A stretch of 64,000 nt of DNA from the NCBI GenBank assembly GCA_029216955.1, contig JANAVB010005597.1, forward strand, positions 45,989,480-46,053,479, written 5' to 3'. How positions within the stretch are numbered: the first letter of the stretch is position 1; the number at the start of each line of letters is the position of its first letter. Below the pieces are notes generated by a model that did not search any database, was not told where the DNA came from, and saw only the letters and a program-made list of their open reading frames with translations. Shown piece by piece: positions 23,298 through 34,336 of this stretch. Source of the stretch: Iris pallida. Its lineage: Eukaryota; Streptophyta; Magnoliopsida; Asparagales; Iridaceae. Made by a program: the position numbers and the translations under genes.

Positions 23298-24693
23298 GGC
23301 AAATTATAAGGGCACAGCCTTTTTTACTCGGGACTGTCCAAGTGACTGTTTTCCATTATTTACAAGTTTGCCACTGAAAAAATTACTCAGGGCTATCCAA
23401 GTAGTAGGTATAAAAGATAAGTGTTATAATTTTTGTTTTCTTCCTCTCTCTATCCATTCCTCACAAGAAGAAAAGAAGAAGAAGAACAAGAAGAAGAAAA
23501 AAAAAACAAGAACATCAATTTTTGCAAACCTAGTTTATTTTGATTTTTTGCTCTCTTCTAATTTCTCAGATCTCTTTCTCCAAACCCTATTTTATTTTAT
23601 TTTCTTCTTATTTGGGCATTATGGATGAAATCCTAGTTGTAGAAGAAATTGGGTTATCAAATCTATCAAATCTATTAATCTATTAGTCTATTAACCAATT
23701 TTTCTTTATTAATAGAAGAATTATGCATGAAATCCTAGTTTTAGAAGAAAACTATGGAAGAAATCCTAGTTGTAGAATAATTGGATTCATATCAGGACTG
23801 CCACAATTTCTTACAGTCCTAAAAGTATTGAGGCCTGCCAGAAATTGTGGCAGTCTTGAAATAGACTCGATGTACAACAGGACTGTCACAATTTCTGGCA
23901 GTCCTAGAAGTAATGAGGACTGTCAGGAATTGTGGCAGTCTTGAAATAGACTCGATGTATAACAGGACTGCCATAATTTCTGGCAGTCCTAGAAGTAATA
24001 AGAACTGACATGAATTGTGGCCGTCCTGAAAGGGACATGCTCTACAACAGGACTGCCACAATTTCTGGCAGTCCTAGACATATTGAGAACTGCCAGAAAT
24101 TGTGGCAGTCCTGAAAGATACTTGCTGTACAGCAAGTTCCTTTCAGGACTGCCACAATTTCTGGCAGTCCTAAAGTCGACATTCCCGAATGAAAAAAACA
24201 TGTTAGGGTTTATTTTAATCTTGATAATAGAGTGAAATATGCATTTTAGGATTTATTTTCATGCATTCTTTGTGAGGAAAGAAGTATTTAACCTTTATTT
24301 TCATACATTTTAGGGTTTATTTAATTTTTTGGGTACCATCGAAATTGGGAAAGAGAAGAAACTAGGTTTTGATGGAGATGGTGATGATGGAAATGGTGGA
24401 GAAGAAGATGATGATGATGATGAGAAAAAAATTAGGGTTTTGATGAAGATGTTAGAATGGAAATGGTGGAGAAGAAGAAGATGGATAGAAGAAGAAGAAA
24501 ACTAGGATTTGTGAAGAGAGATAGTGAAATTTAGAAATGAGAGTGGTTTTTTGGGTTTGGGGGGGGGTCTGTGGGCTTTGGACAGCCCCCTGAGTGGAAT
24601 ATTTGGATAGCCCTAGTAAAAGTTTCTCTCAACCTGGCTAGCCCTAATCCTGGCTAGCCCCGAATAAAAAAGGCTGTGCCCTTATAATTAGCC
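23298..24693. mobile_element. Mutator-like non-autonomous element B (1,396 bp), inverted relative to A
   Basis: Terminal inverted repeats GGCAAATTATAAGGGCACAG / CTGTGCCCTTATAATTAGCC continue into CCTTTTTTA(C/T)TCGGG. It is flanked by an exact TAAAATTA duplication (23290 and 24694). Its right half is the reverse complement of the left half of element A (C/G homopolymer, TTC/GAA runs, palindromic array), so A and B are two copies of one family in opposite orientation. No coding capacity is seen. Confidence 0.78.
23794..24171. repeat. Palindromic array in element B (9 units, 37/48-bp alternating spacing)
   Basis: Units begin at 23794, 23831, 23879, 23916, 23964, 24001, 24049, 24086 and 24145. 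Steps are 37, 48, 37, 48, 37, 48, 37 and 59, i.e. a regular 85-bp double unit. Each 27-bp unit is an imperfect palindrome with an AATT centre. The spacers are near-constant (about 10 bp TAGAAGTAAT-like; about 21 bp GAAATAGACTCGATG-like). Confidence 0.88.
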
Positions 24694-24815
24694 TAAAATT
24701 ACTATTAGAAATTGGTTGCTTCACAATTTAGTCTTATAGCAGTCACGTGGGCCATGCTACGAACAAGCGGTCCTGTTCGTCCAGTTTTTTTTTTTTCTCT
24801 CTCAAAACCGGCCGC

Positions 24816-24826
24816 TCCAACGGCTA
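24816..24826 (+). promoter_or_regulatory. MSA element (MYB3R site) in host gene promoter
   Basis: TCCAACGGCTA fits the mitosis-specific activator consensus YCYAACGGYYA perfectly, 159 bp before the ATG at 24985. MSA sites recruit R1R2R3-MYB factors that drive G2/M transcription. Function here is inferred. Confidence 0.65.
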
Positions 24827-24842
24827 GTTTTTAGGCACCGCA

Positions 24843-24853
24843 TCCAACGGGTC
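24843..24853 (+). promoter_or_regulatory. Second MSA-like element
   Basis: TCCAACGGGTC keeps the CCAACGG core but departs from the consensus at the last positions. It lies 17 bp after the perfect site; clustered MSA cores are typical of mitotic promoters. Confidence 0.5.
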
Positions 24854-24984
24854 TTTAAGGGACTCGAAACATTTCCGAAATCCCAACAATACCCCTCCTC
24901 TGTCCAAATCAAACAGGACTCCTGATTACTTTCTCCTCCATAGTCCATTCTGCATTTAGTGAACCTTCTCTTCTTTGATCAGTA

Positions 24985-27900
24985 ATGGAGATTGTTCAGT
25001 CAGAAACTAGGAACGAATTGGCTATAACCGAGGAAGACGACGAGTTCTACGAAGGAATCGAGGCTCCAAAGTTCGTCGACTTCACTGTCCCTGACCGTTC
25101 TCGTCCAGATGACAGGTCATGGTTCTGTGTCCGTGTTGGTAAGTCTCTCATAACTATATGATCAGTCTTTTTTTTTTTTCCTTCGTGTTACCGATTTCTA
25201 TTGCACTTCATTGTTTTGCTTACTTTTACTACTACTCATGTTTGGATGATGCTCAGTACATAAATTTTCACAAATTTTCATGATATTAGCAATTCGGTTC
25301 GACTTCGACAGCAAAGAGTAGCAAACATGGTTATCACATATGTTGGACAGACAAGAATACACACAAAATGGGTATATGTTGACACAGACACGGCACTGTT
25401 AGTGTATTTTGGATTGTTTGTGATGTGTCCGAATATGTGACTGACATGTACACTGACATGGACATGGCAATCATTTTGGAGTGGCAGTGCTTCCTTGACT
25501 ATATTTAGAACAATGACTTCTGCGACCTTAAATTTCATATACTGTGCTCTATTTTGTGTAGATTGACTCGTGAGTAATTAATTATCTTGCGATTTTGATT
25601 AGGATGTGACCAACAACACGAGGAAATCGACCACCGTGCCCTCTACAAAAGTTTCGTGATGCGGGTTTGTAGTCTTTTTTTTAACAGAAATTCCTTCTTG
25701 TTCAAACAATTACACTCTTTCATGTCAGATTAACAACATCCAACATCACACACGAATCATTCAGGTCATGGCAGCAAGGAGCCCCAATGTAAAGCTTCAA
25801 AAAGCCTTGAACCGACGTGCGCCTAGGTGAATTGCTACATATTTCCATTGTGTGTGTGTTATAGGACTAAATATAGTACACAACCGAATTAGAACTTAAT
25901 AGAAGGGGGTGTCTTTGTTCAGATTGCCTAAAAGCTCTCCGCGCTCTGCACCAGCTAAATCAGCAAAGGGTAGGGTCTCAAGAATGAGCACTCTCACTTC
26001 GGTCCCGGATAAATTAGCAAAGAGCAGGCTAACGAAAGACCATCCAATCTCTAGCTTGAGATCGAGTCCGAAGCAGAAAAGGGCAATAGTGCAACCTATA
26101 AGTGCCAACAAGAAGGCACTGACAACTCCGAGGACTAAAAGATGTCCGACCAACCATGAGCCGTTCTGGAGCACGAAGTATCAGAAGGCCCCAGTTAACC
26201 GTCCCAAGAGTGGTAGTAGAAGTGTGGCGAAGGCTTTGTTTCTGCCAACAACTCCAAAGGAAACAGCCACAGGAACAAATTCTAAGAAGAAGCTCAATAT
26301 TGGCAGTACTGTAAAGAAGCACATATCCGGAGAGCGCTTAGGCAAGTCGTTTAGATGTGCTGCTTGTGATCCAATTCATGCCGAGACTGGTTTGAAGAAA
26401 ACAGAAGAGCATTCTTCGAAAAAGAAAGAAACACTGCCATCTTCACTGGATCCAACTGCCAATGCCAATGAATCTTCAAAAGTAGGTTATAACTCGACCA
26501 CGCTATGCAACTCCAAGGAAGTTTCAGAAGGAAATCCTCTTGGAATTGTGGATGGTTGTCACGACTCGGATGAAAATAAAGAGAATACTTCTTCTTATGG
26601 CACTAGGTACGAATCCTTCTATGACTCACATTACGATGATCGAATGCTTAACCTGTTATAATCATAATATCTGCTGCTTCTTTTTTCTTGTGGCAGTAAT
26701 TTAAGTTATAGCACTGCAAATTCTGAAACTGAGAGCTTAAAGATTGAGACATGTGAGAACATACCACAAAAGGTACTTAAAAACCATATGCATATCTTTT
26801 TAATTTAATTTGTTCGTGTGAAAACGTTCTCTTTTACAATTTTCTTGTGCAGGTAGTAAGAGTTCCAAGCAAAATTATTCAGGACCATTGCGCTCAAGGT
26901 GGGAAGCCTAAGAAAACGACGAATCCTAAGCCTTTCAGGCTGAGAACTGATGTAAGTTGTTTGAAGGAGATGAACTGTCTCCAAGTTTACTTGCACTTCT
27001 AAGAGATCAGTTCTAATATTGTCTGCAATATTAGGAAAGAGGAATTCTCAAGGAAGCAAACTTGGAGAGAAGGCTCAAACTTGCGGCACATAAAGAAACA
27101 TCATCAATCATAAGACATGAAGGAAATCAGGTTGTTATGCTTTGTAACTTTTTCAATACTCCAGTAATGATGAAAAAGATTTGAGGACTTGCTGAAATTT
27201 TAACATCCTTCCTTCTCTGACAGCAAAATGGGCATGGAGCTAACGGAAACGACCACCAAAGTGGTGCAAATATTATACATGGACCAGTAAGTAGAGTGAA
27301 CTTTCAGTTGCCGAGTTGTGATTGTGTTCATTTTAAATTTCTGACTTGGAATTGCTCTTTTATACTGAATTGCTGAAGTATCGGAAATATCTGCATAACT
27401 GTGCAAGAATTCCTCGTGCCAAAAGAGTAAGGTACATTGAATTCACACAAAATTTGCACCGAGTCTTGAATAGACTGAGACCACGAAAGTGGTGGAATAA
27501 CATTAAGGAAACTTGCTAATAACCACAGAAGTGGTGACAACAGTAAAGCTATGAAGTTGCTGAGAAAAAGTAACAAAGTTGCTAATAAATAGAGCAAAGC
27601 TCTTAAGAGACGTTTGGATGAAGGTATTGTATTTATAGGAATTAACTTTTCATTTCCATGGGAAAGGAATTCAACATTTCTATACCCATGTTTGCTTAGG
27701 TTGAGAATATATAGCACGAGAAATTCAATTTTTCTATTCCTATATTTGGTTCAAACTTCAAACAGGAGTAAGAATCTCAATTTGTTTAGTTTTCCATAAA
27801 TATCCTTCCATTAATTTTGTTATATTGTTACCTAAATTTTATTGTCATTGACGGTATTACCCAAAAAAATTTTATAATTAATGCACCCAACCAACATTCC

Positions 27901-30900
27901 CAAGAAAGCAAAAATATTTTCAAGGGGGTTTGGTTTTACTTTCCTACATATATGGTAATCTAACAACCACCCCCCCCCCCCCCCCCCCACCCCCCCCCCC
28001 CCCCCCCTTCCCACCCAAACTCAATATTCTTCCAATTTTCAATCCCACACTTACCAAACATGGGCAAGGAATCCAAAACTCATTTCCAAGCCTCTAAAAC
28101 TTGAACTAAACAGCCCCTTACAGTGATGAACTGCTAGAAAGTTGTTGCCGCAATTGTTGGGATGATGAAGGTCACCGCACGTTGTTGCCCCAACTAACAT
28201 TCCCAGGAAAACAAATTGGGTTTTACTTTCCTACATATGTGTTCATCTAAAGCCCCTCCCCCTCTCCATATTCTCTTCCAATTCTCAATTGTACACTAAA
28301 CAAACATGGGTAAGGAATCCAAAACTCATTTCCAAGCCTCTAAAACTTGAACCAAACAGACCCTTAAAGTGATGAACTGCTAGAAAGTTGTTGCCGCAAT
28401 TGTTGGGATGATGAAGATCACCTTGAGTGATATTCGACCCTTTCAATCGATCTGCTCTAAGGAAGCAACAAGTTCGGAAAAACTTCTGGAATACTCAATA
28501 ACGTCCCCTACTAGACATCGGATAATGCACAGACTCAGTTGTTGCTTCTTCTTCTTCTTCTCTCTTTTCACTTCGGTTTTGTATTTGCACAAGTGCAAAA
28601 CACAGACTTTAAAGACACCAACCCCTAGTAGCACTAGACGCTCACTAACAATGTAAGCAGAAAACTAGGAAGTTAATTCCTATAAAATAGACTATTAGCA
28701 ACAATAATTCGAAGTTACAAAACTGAACAGTCAAACTAGTAGCAAAAGTGTAGCAGAAAAGAAAGCTCGCGGAAGTTGCAGTCCCACAACACTACAACGG
28801 AACTCGTATAGCCCACGGAACCACGGATCCAGGAACCCCGCGGAACACATGAACCTCCGCAGAAGCCGCAAAGCAAACATGGCCAATGCGGCGCAGAAAC
28901 ACACGAAGATACCGTAGCAACATAGGAAGATACCGCAGGAACACACGAAGATACCGTAGCGTAATAAGCAACCACGATGCTTCTACGGCATAACTGGGCG
29001 GAAATGCATCATCTCTGCGCTAGATGAGTATGTTTGAATACAAATTACTAAGTACGTCATCAAAGAGCAACTTTACGACATTCGTCTGTCCCACGCCCGA
29101 GTCCGAGTCCAAACCTGAGCTAGGCCCCTCTCCAAAGGGAATCCCTCCAAGAAAAGGTGATGAAAAAAAATAATTTTTGTGGGATTTTAACCTTCCCCCG
29201 CTAGAAATTTTTTTTTTATTTGTATAAACCATAACACACCTCATGTGTATAAGTTAATATACGAAAACTCTATATTAAAATAAACATACTTGGGATTTAC
29301 CTCTACATGAAATGGTGAGACCGGATCAATAATGACCAAATTCAAAATAAACCCCAACAATCCTCCATAGATTTCAATATGTGAATGAATATTCCCACAG
29401 TGACTTTACAGTGTGCATTAGCTGCTAATTGTCGCTTACGACTTGAATTTTTTTGTAGTCAAACTGTAGTTAAATATATAATGAACTATATCTTGAATTC
29501 AATATCATAATTACAATTTTTTCACTCACACAATTACATCAATTGTGTCTCTCGATCACGTTAAAGACCCTTTGTTGATTTGATATCTTCGTATGTATTT
29601 TAGGTGTCTACAAGTTAATCCTCGAGAGACGACCTACATCGTTGTTCAACACATAGGTGAGCCTTTTCTTAGAGTTAAAATCCCAGCATGAGGCCACCAG
29701 CCAGCCACCTTGCGGTGCTATGCTGTCGTGACATGGCCCGAAGTCGAGGTCTCACTATGTCGTGATGTGTTATCCTACTGTAACATGAGGTACTAGCCTA
29801 TTTGTAGTACTTTACTACAACCCGACATAGGACTACCTTCTTTTTTTTAGGTGCTACACCACTATGACATTGCCCGAACCCGTGGTCCCACCCCTTGTGG
29901 TGTGACACCACTGTAGCATGAGAGACTATGCCTCTTGTAGTGTTACGCCGTTGTGACATGACCCGAAGCTATGCTCCCACCTCATGTGAGACTACATGCT
30001 CTATTGAGGTGCTACACCGCTTTGACATGGCCCAAATCGAGGTCTCATCCCTTGTGGTGTGACGCCAGTACTCTAGCGTTAAGGAATATGCATCTTTTAG
30101 TTTTGTGCTACTACTCTCTACCTTTAAGCATGGGGCTTCCTGATCCTATAAGGTGTTACGTCGCTATGACATAGTCCGAAGCTGAGGTCTCATCTCATAT
30201 GTTGTCACACTACTATAGCATGAGGTACTAGCCCTTTTTTAGTATTAAACTACCTATGTTTACTGAAAAGCACATCGAGAATTCTAAATGTTCTAGAACT
30301 CATTAAAGCCCCAAGCCAACCTCCTACACGACCTGTTCTTTACCTAGAGAAAACAGTAGACTAAAGAGGTTCCAGATCCAATCACCAATAATATCTCCAT
30401 GGACAAACTTTTGTACCTGTATTCCAATCAATGTTCTCTCTTTGAACCAAAAAAAGGTGACTAGTAGATTTCTCTTTAAAGTAATAGCAAAATATTTTAT
30501 GGTATAATTACAAAGAAACATCAGAATTTCTTCAAGCCCTTTTTTTAATCTTCAACAAACTGCGTTTGACGTCCTTAGTGAACGAATCCGTCAGATTCTT
30601 ACGATTTCGAACATCAACCACTACAAAGACACCATATGAGATGCACTTATGTACTATTGTGTGACGAAGTTGTACAGTCCTTTTTTCCCATTAAAGATAA
30701 CATTAGATGTCATTGTTGCAGTCATCTAGTTGTCGCAGTTTATTCGTATAGCTAGGATATGTACAACAACTGGAAGAAGATAATACATGAGCTTTCGAAG
30801 ACATTCTACTTCATATGTCATTATCGTAGTGCATATAACTCATACTCTATAATGAGTGCGAGAGAAAAGGTTGCTTCTTTGATTTTTTTTATAATATAAC

Positions 30901-32947
30901 AGCTACACTCATGGGAAGTCAAATCCATTTTTACTCTCCTCTTTTGAGCATTGAATAGCCTGCCTTTCACCACAATCGGATAACCATTGTAGTACAATAC
31001 AAATTTTTAAGTTCAATTGAAATATCTTACGACTATTTTCACAGCTTTTCAGTATTTCACACATAGATTGCTTATAAACCGACTCAACATCACCACATCG
31101 AAACTATGTCAGATGAATAATCCATCTTCCTCTTCTAATTATTATAATGCTCTCCATCAAACTTTTCAAGTTTGTGAAAGCTAATATCCAGAATCTCGCT
31201 TGAGATTGAATTTTTTTTTTTTATAATCTTGCCAAAAAATACATAATCTCACTTTGAGATTATTGTTGAATTGGACAAGTCTTAAATAGATTGAGACCAA
31301 GGAAGTAGTGAAACAACAAGAGAACTTGCTAATATAACCACATAAGCAGTGACCATGGTGAAACTACTAAAGAGCAAGCTATGAAGCTGCTGAAGGAAAG
31401 CTAGTTGCCAGTTGACTAAAATGATGAACTGATAGAAATTTATTGTAGTCGTTGTTGGGGCGTAAAGATTATCGTTGCGCAAAGTGAGTTTCGACCCTTT
31501 CAGTCGATCTACTTCCATGAACCAACAAATTTGGAGGAACTTCTGGAAAGTCCAATAGCATTATCCTGCTAAACGCTTGACAATGCAAAGACTTGCTTGT
31601 TGTTGCTTCTTCATCTCTCTTTCTCTCTTGCCTTGTATTTATACAAGTACAAAAGACAAACCTTAAATAGGGAATTCAACCCCCTAACAGCATGGACAAA
31701 AACCCAGAAAACTAATTCCTATAAAGTGACTGTTACCAACAGTAACTTCTTATAAATAGGGTACGTATAAAACTGAACAGTCCCAGAAACAACAAAACCG
31801 CGACAACAGAGAAGAGAGCATGTGGAAGCAGCACTCCTGCGAAATTGCAACACCTTAGTGCCGCAGAACCCACGAAGCCCGTCGAACCATAGATTCGTGG
31901 AACTGCAGAACCACGAACGACACAGAAGTTGGAAAGCTCGCAGAACCGCATAATGTCGCAGATATACCAGTGTTATTTGCGTCCGAACGAAGTACAAAAT
32001 GTGTTATCAAAACGTTACTTTGTGCCCTTCGCGCACGTCCGAATATGGTTTTAGTCCGAAAAATAGTGACAAAAATAAAAGTTTGTTGTGAGATTTGAAC
32101 ATTACTCATTAGGGCACGTATAAAACTGAACAGTCCCAGAAACAACAAAACCGCGACAACAGAAAAGAGAGCATGTGGAAGCAGCACTCCTGCGAAATTG
32201 CAACACCTTAGTGCCGCAGAACCCACGAAGCCCGTCGAACCATAGATTCGTGGAACTGCAGCACCACGAACGACGCAGAAGTTGGAAAGCCCGCAGAACC
32301 GCATAATGTCGTGGATATACCAGTGTTATTTGCGTCCGAACGAAGTACAAAATGTGTTATCAAAACGTTACTTTGTGCCCTTCGCTGCCCTTCGCCCACG
32401 TCCGAATATGGTTTTAGTCCGAAAAATAGTGACAAAAATAAAAGTTTGTTGTAAGATTTGAACATTACTCATTAGAACCCACACACACTATAAAAACCAT
32501 TTGAGCTAACACACTCATGTGTACAAGACAATAAATGAAAACTCAAATAGTGAAATATACACTTAGATTTGCCTCATTAACAAGAAATGGTGAGACCGAA
32601 TCACTAGAGCAATTTCAAAATAAACCCCAACAAGATTTCTTTCTGGAGTATGGTTTGATGTTAGTGCTTGTATGAACTTGCAGCTGGAAAATAAAAAGGG
32701 AGCACAAGAATCAGAGAATAATACTGTGAAGATTGCATCGTGGCGGCAGCCTACCAAGGAGAAGAAGATGCTGGTTCCTCGGTTAAGAAAGAAGGGTGCT
32801 TCCGCGATGGATGTTCAAGCAGAGAACATAACTATGGCCAATTCCATATGTTCGAAAGGGAGGAGAAGACTTGCAACCATTTCAAAAGATCCAACTTGTA
32901 GCCGATTTCGTTTACGAAAGAGTTGCAAGAGGATGGCTATCTCGTGA
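24985..32947 (+). CDS. Nine-exon host gene, ~519-aa basic protein, possibly TPX2-like
   Basis: Exons: 24985-25138, 25603-25664, 25765-25826, 25923-26606, 26697-26772, 26853-26951, 27035-27130, 27224-27286 and 32684-32947. All introns are GT-AG, phases agree throughout, and the frame ends at TGA 32945. The N-terminus is acidic (ITEEDDEFYEGIEAPKFVDF), then KSFVMRVMAARSPN. A Lys/Arg/Ser/Pro-rich middle is probably disordered. PKPFRLRTDERGILKEANLE (about residues 371-390) resembles the PF-LRT-ERG motif of TPX2-family microtubule-binding proteins, and the APKFVDF stretch resembles their N-terminal motif. The tail is basic (SWRQPTKEKK, SKGRRRL). Mitosis-type promoter motifs agree with a spindle or cell-division role. 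That role is inference from two short motifs. The last intron is 5.4 kb because of transposon insertions. No stop or frameshift breaks the exons. Confidence 0.85.
27606..28120. mobile_element. TTA-flanked MITE inserted in the left copia LTR
   Basis: The ends AGACGTTTGGAT and AACTAAACAGCCCC are inverted and diverged, bordered by TTA on each side (27602 and 28119). The right LTR lacks this block at the equivalent place (about 31400). Together these point to a Tourist/Harbinger-type MITE. It carries the poly-C tract. Confidence 0.55.
27893..28420. repeat. Tandem duplication (~270 bp) spanning MITE end and LTR
   Basis: 27893-28160 is repeated at about 28192-28420. Both copies contain TTTACTTTCCTACATAT, GGAATCCAAAACTCATTTCC and TGATGAACTGCTAGAAAG. 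The second copy has lost most of the poly-C tract. Confidence 0.75.
27968..28008. repeat. Poly-C tract
   Basis: About 40 nearly uninterrupted C residues broken by single A bases. The length may be an assembly or sequencing approximation. Confidence 0.85.
29690..30260. repeat. Degenerate tandem repeat in the copia interior
   Basis: Units of roughly 130-150 bp recur about four times, built on GTGCTACACC(A/G)CT, TGACATGGCCCGAA, GAGGTCTCA.C and TAGCATGAG(G/A)(T/G)ACTA. No coding potential is seen. Confidence 0.6.
30530..31140 (-). pseudogene. Remnant of copia RT/RNase H
   Basis: On the minus strand, stop-ridden frames contain fragments aligning with copia RNase H: YWKAVKIVVRY-like, TYEVECLRKL (TEAEY region), INCDN, and a stretch matching the KHID/H...IRE region. 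No frame stays open and the catalytic residues are mostly lost. Confidence 0.55.
31763..32476. repeat. Recent 353-bp tandem duplication within the right copia LTR
   Basis: The block starting ACGTATAAAACTGAACAG at 31763 recurs at 32116 with very few differences, apart from an 11-bp duplication (CCCTTCGCTGC-type) near 32387. Mirror-image open frames (31855-32304 minus, and others) are translations of this duplicate and not genes. Confidence 0.9.
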
Positions 32948-34004
32948 TTTAGTGCTCCCATATATTCAATGATCTGATTGAATTATTCACTGGAAATTAT
33001 GTGTGCATAGTTGAGTTTTTGTGTGAAAAAATGAAGAGTTTTAGCTTTACGAATGCTATATGTTATTCTTGACAAATACATTCTTTTGTTGTTTAATTAA
33101 GATGTATCAAAGATCTGTGATCAGTTCAGAACATTTAACAGTGCACTATGTACTCGTAAAATATGATACAATTCTTTGGAATACTGCTACAGTTGTCTAA
33201 CTTTGTTCCTACTTACATTGAGGAAAGAAGATAGCAGTGAACAAAATAGAGGTCTAAAACGTTTGGTGATCCAAGCACACATACAGGGCTGGCCCGGGGG
33301 GTTGGTTACCCTATCCAAAACTAATTTTGATTGCTTCTTGATCCTTACTGTGACCGATCCTAGAGGGTCACCCGTGACTCCGACCTTTTGTGGGGTCACG
33401 TTGAGCCGGAGGATTGCCCTAAGCAGTGGTTGTCCAAGTCCGAAGTCTTATTTGGCTTATTACCAAGTATACATAGTGTAGACTTCACTCAGTAGCGAAC
33501 GTAATTTCCTGCTGGTGGCAAGTTTTAGGCAAAATTCATTAAGACGAGGGTTTTCTCAGATGCATTGTAGTAAGAGGTAGTACAATTAAATTCATTCACC
33601 ATTTATTGCAGAAAATGTCAGGTTCCAAAACTATTAGAAAAGGAACTGACTCGGCAATTTCTGTAGATTTCGTCACGAGTTGCATCGACTTTTTATTTGA
33701 TAATCTCAAAGATAATGAGTAATATTAACTCAAGAGAAAGACGTCGGTCTTGATGTACACGAGATATATGCTTTGGTTTCCTGTCCGGAGAATGGAAATT
33801 TGTAATCTATGCTATTGAAATTAAGGAACACACACTCATAACTTAGTCGCAGAGACTCATATCTACTACCATCTGTAGATTAGTTTATCAAATATTGTGG
33901 ATAAAGGAAACCTAATTGAGCAGTTACATATTTAAACTAATAAATTATTACAGTGGTAAGCTAAGAAATAGCGACTACAGAGTGAACGATGAATATCTTG
34001 CAGA
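32948..34004. other. Host 3' flank, no further gene seen
   Basis: This includes the probable 3' UTR of the nine-exon gene; no clear AATAAA was found. 33280-33430 is locally GC-rich (TGGCCCGGGGGGTT) but has no recognisable product. Confidence 0.5.
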
Positions 34005-34006
34005 CG

Positions 34007-34336
34007 AGCACATTTGAAGAGTGCAATGCTGTGTTCGGGAAGGATGAATCGCTCTCGAAAAAGAATCTATTGATTCTTTTCCAATTGGTTGGATCATAGG
34101 TAACACTATTTACTTCACGGACGAGATCTCTAGTTCAAGTCCAGGATGACCCACGCTTCAGGTAAAAGAAAAGAATAGAAGCATACTTCATCTGGCTCAG
34201 GGGACATAGTTCAGTTGGTAGAGCTCCGCTCTTGCAATTGGGTCGTTACGATTATGGGTTGGATGTCTAATTGTCCAGGAGGTAGAATGGACAGTTGGTC
34301 AGATCTGGTATAGATTGTACATGGACGATAATTCAT
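34007..34336 (+). other. Nuclear plastid insertion (NUPT): trnI-GAU intron/3' exon to trnA-UGC intron
   Basis: The sequence follows the chloroplast rRNA-operon spacer. The end of the trnI-GAU intron holds GTTCGGGAAGGATGAATCGC. The trnI 3' exon is near 34113-34153 (GTTCAAGTCCAGGATG). The trnA-UGC 5' exon is at 34200-34237 (CAGTTGGTAGAGCTCCGCTC), followed by the intron start (GGATGTCTAATTGTCCAG). At 34280 the intron jumps to an internal part (GACAGTTGGTCAGATCT), implying a deletion; another small deletion lies near 34025. Most differences from the plastid form are C-to-T or G-to-A, as expected for methylated nuclear DNA. Neither tRNA is complete, so no functional RNA is predicted. Confidence 0.88.

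Larger units (their letters stand above)
27440..32632 (-). mobile_element. Decayed Ty1/copia element in the intron
   Basis: Two long direct repeats (about 27440-29353 and 31263-32632) both end, on the plus strand, in AAATAAACCCCAACA. On the minus strand this is the LTR start TGTTGGGG. The left one is preceded (minus strand) by a purine-rich TGGAGGATT, a copia-like PPT, so the element runs on the minus strand. The interior carries traces of RNase H. The expected TGGTATCAGAGC PBS is not visible, and the outer LTR edge on the left is uncertain. Confidence 0.7.
27287..32683 (+). other. Last intron of the host gene, expanded by transposons
   Basis: The donor GTAAGT follows CATGGACCA and the acceptor TTGCAG precedes CTGGAAAAT. 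Earlier introns are 80-470 bp; this one is 5,397 bp, nearly all of it a decayed minus-strand copia element with secondary insertions. Both splice sites survive. Confidence 0.8.

Noticed and set aside
23794..24171. CRISPR-like array (repeats with regular spacers)
   Set aside because: The spacers are near-identical to each other, the repeats vary, the genome is eukaryotic and the array sits inside a TIR transposon. It is a palindromic minisatellite.
31855..32465. Paired minus-strand open frames encoding near-identical short proteins
   Set aside because: They are translations of the 353-bp tandem duplication within a copia LTR.
34200..34260. Functional tRNA-Ala gene
   Set aside because: Only the 5' exon of plastid trnA-UGC is present, with substitutions; the 3' exon is absent. 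It is part of a plastid-derived insertion.
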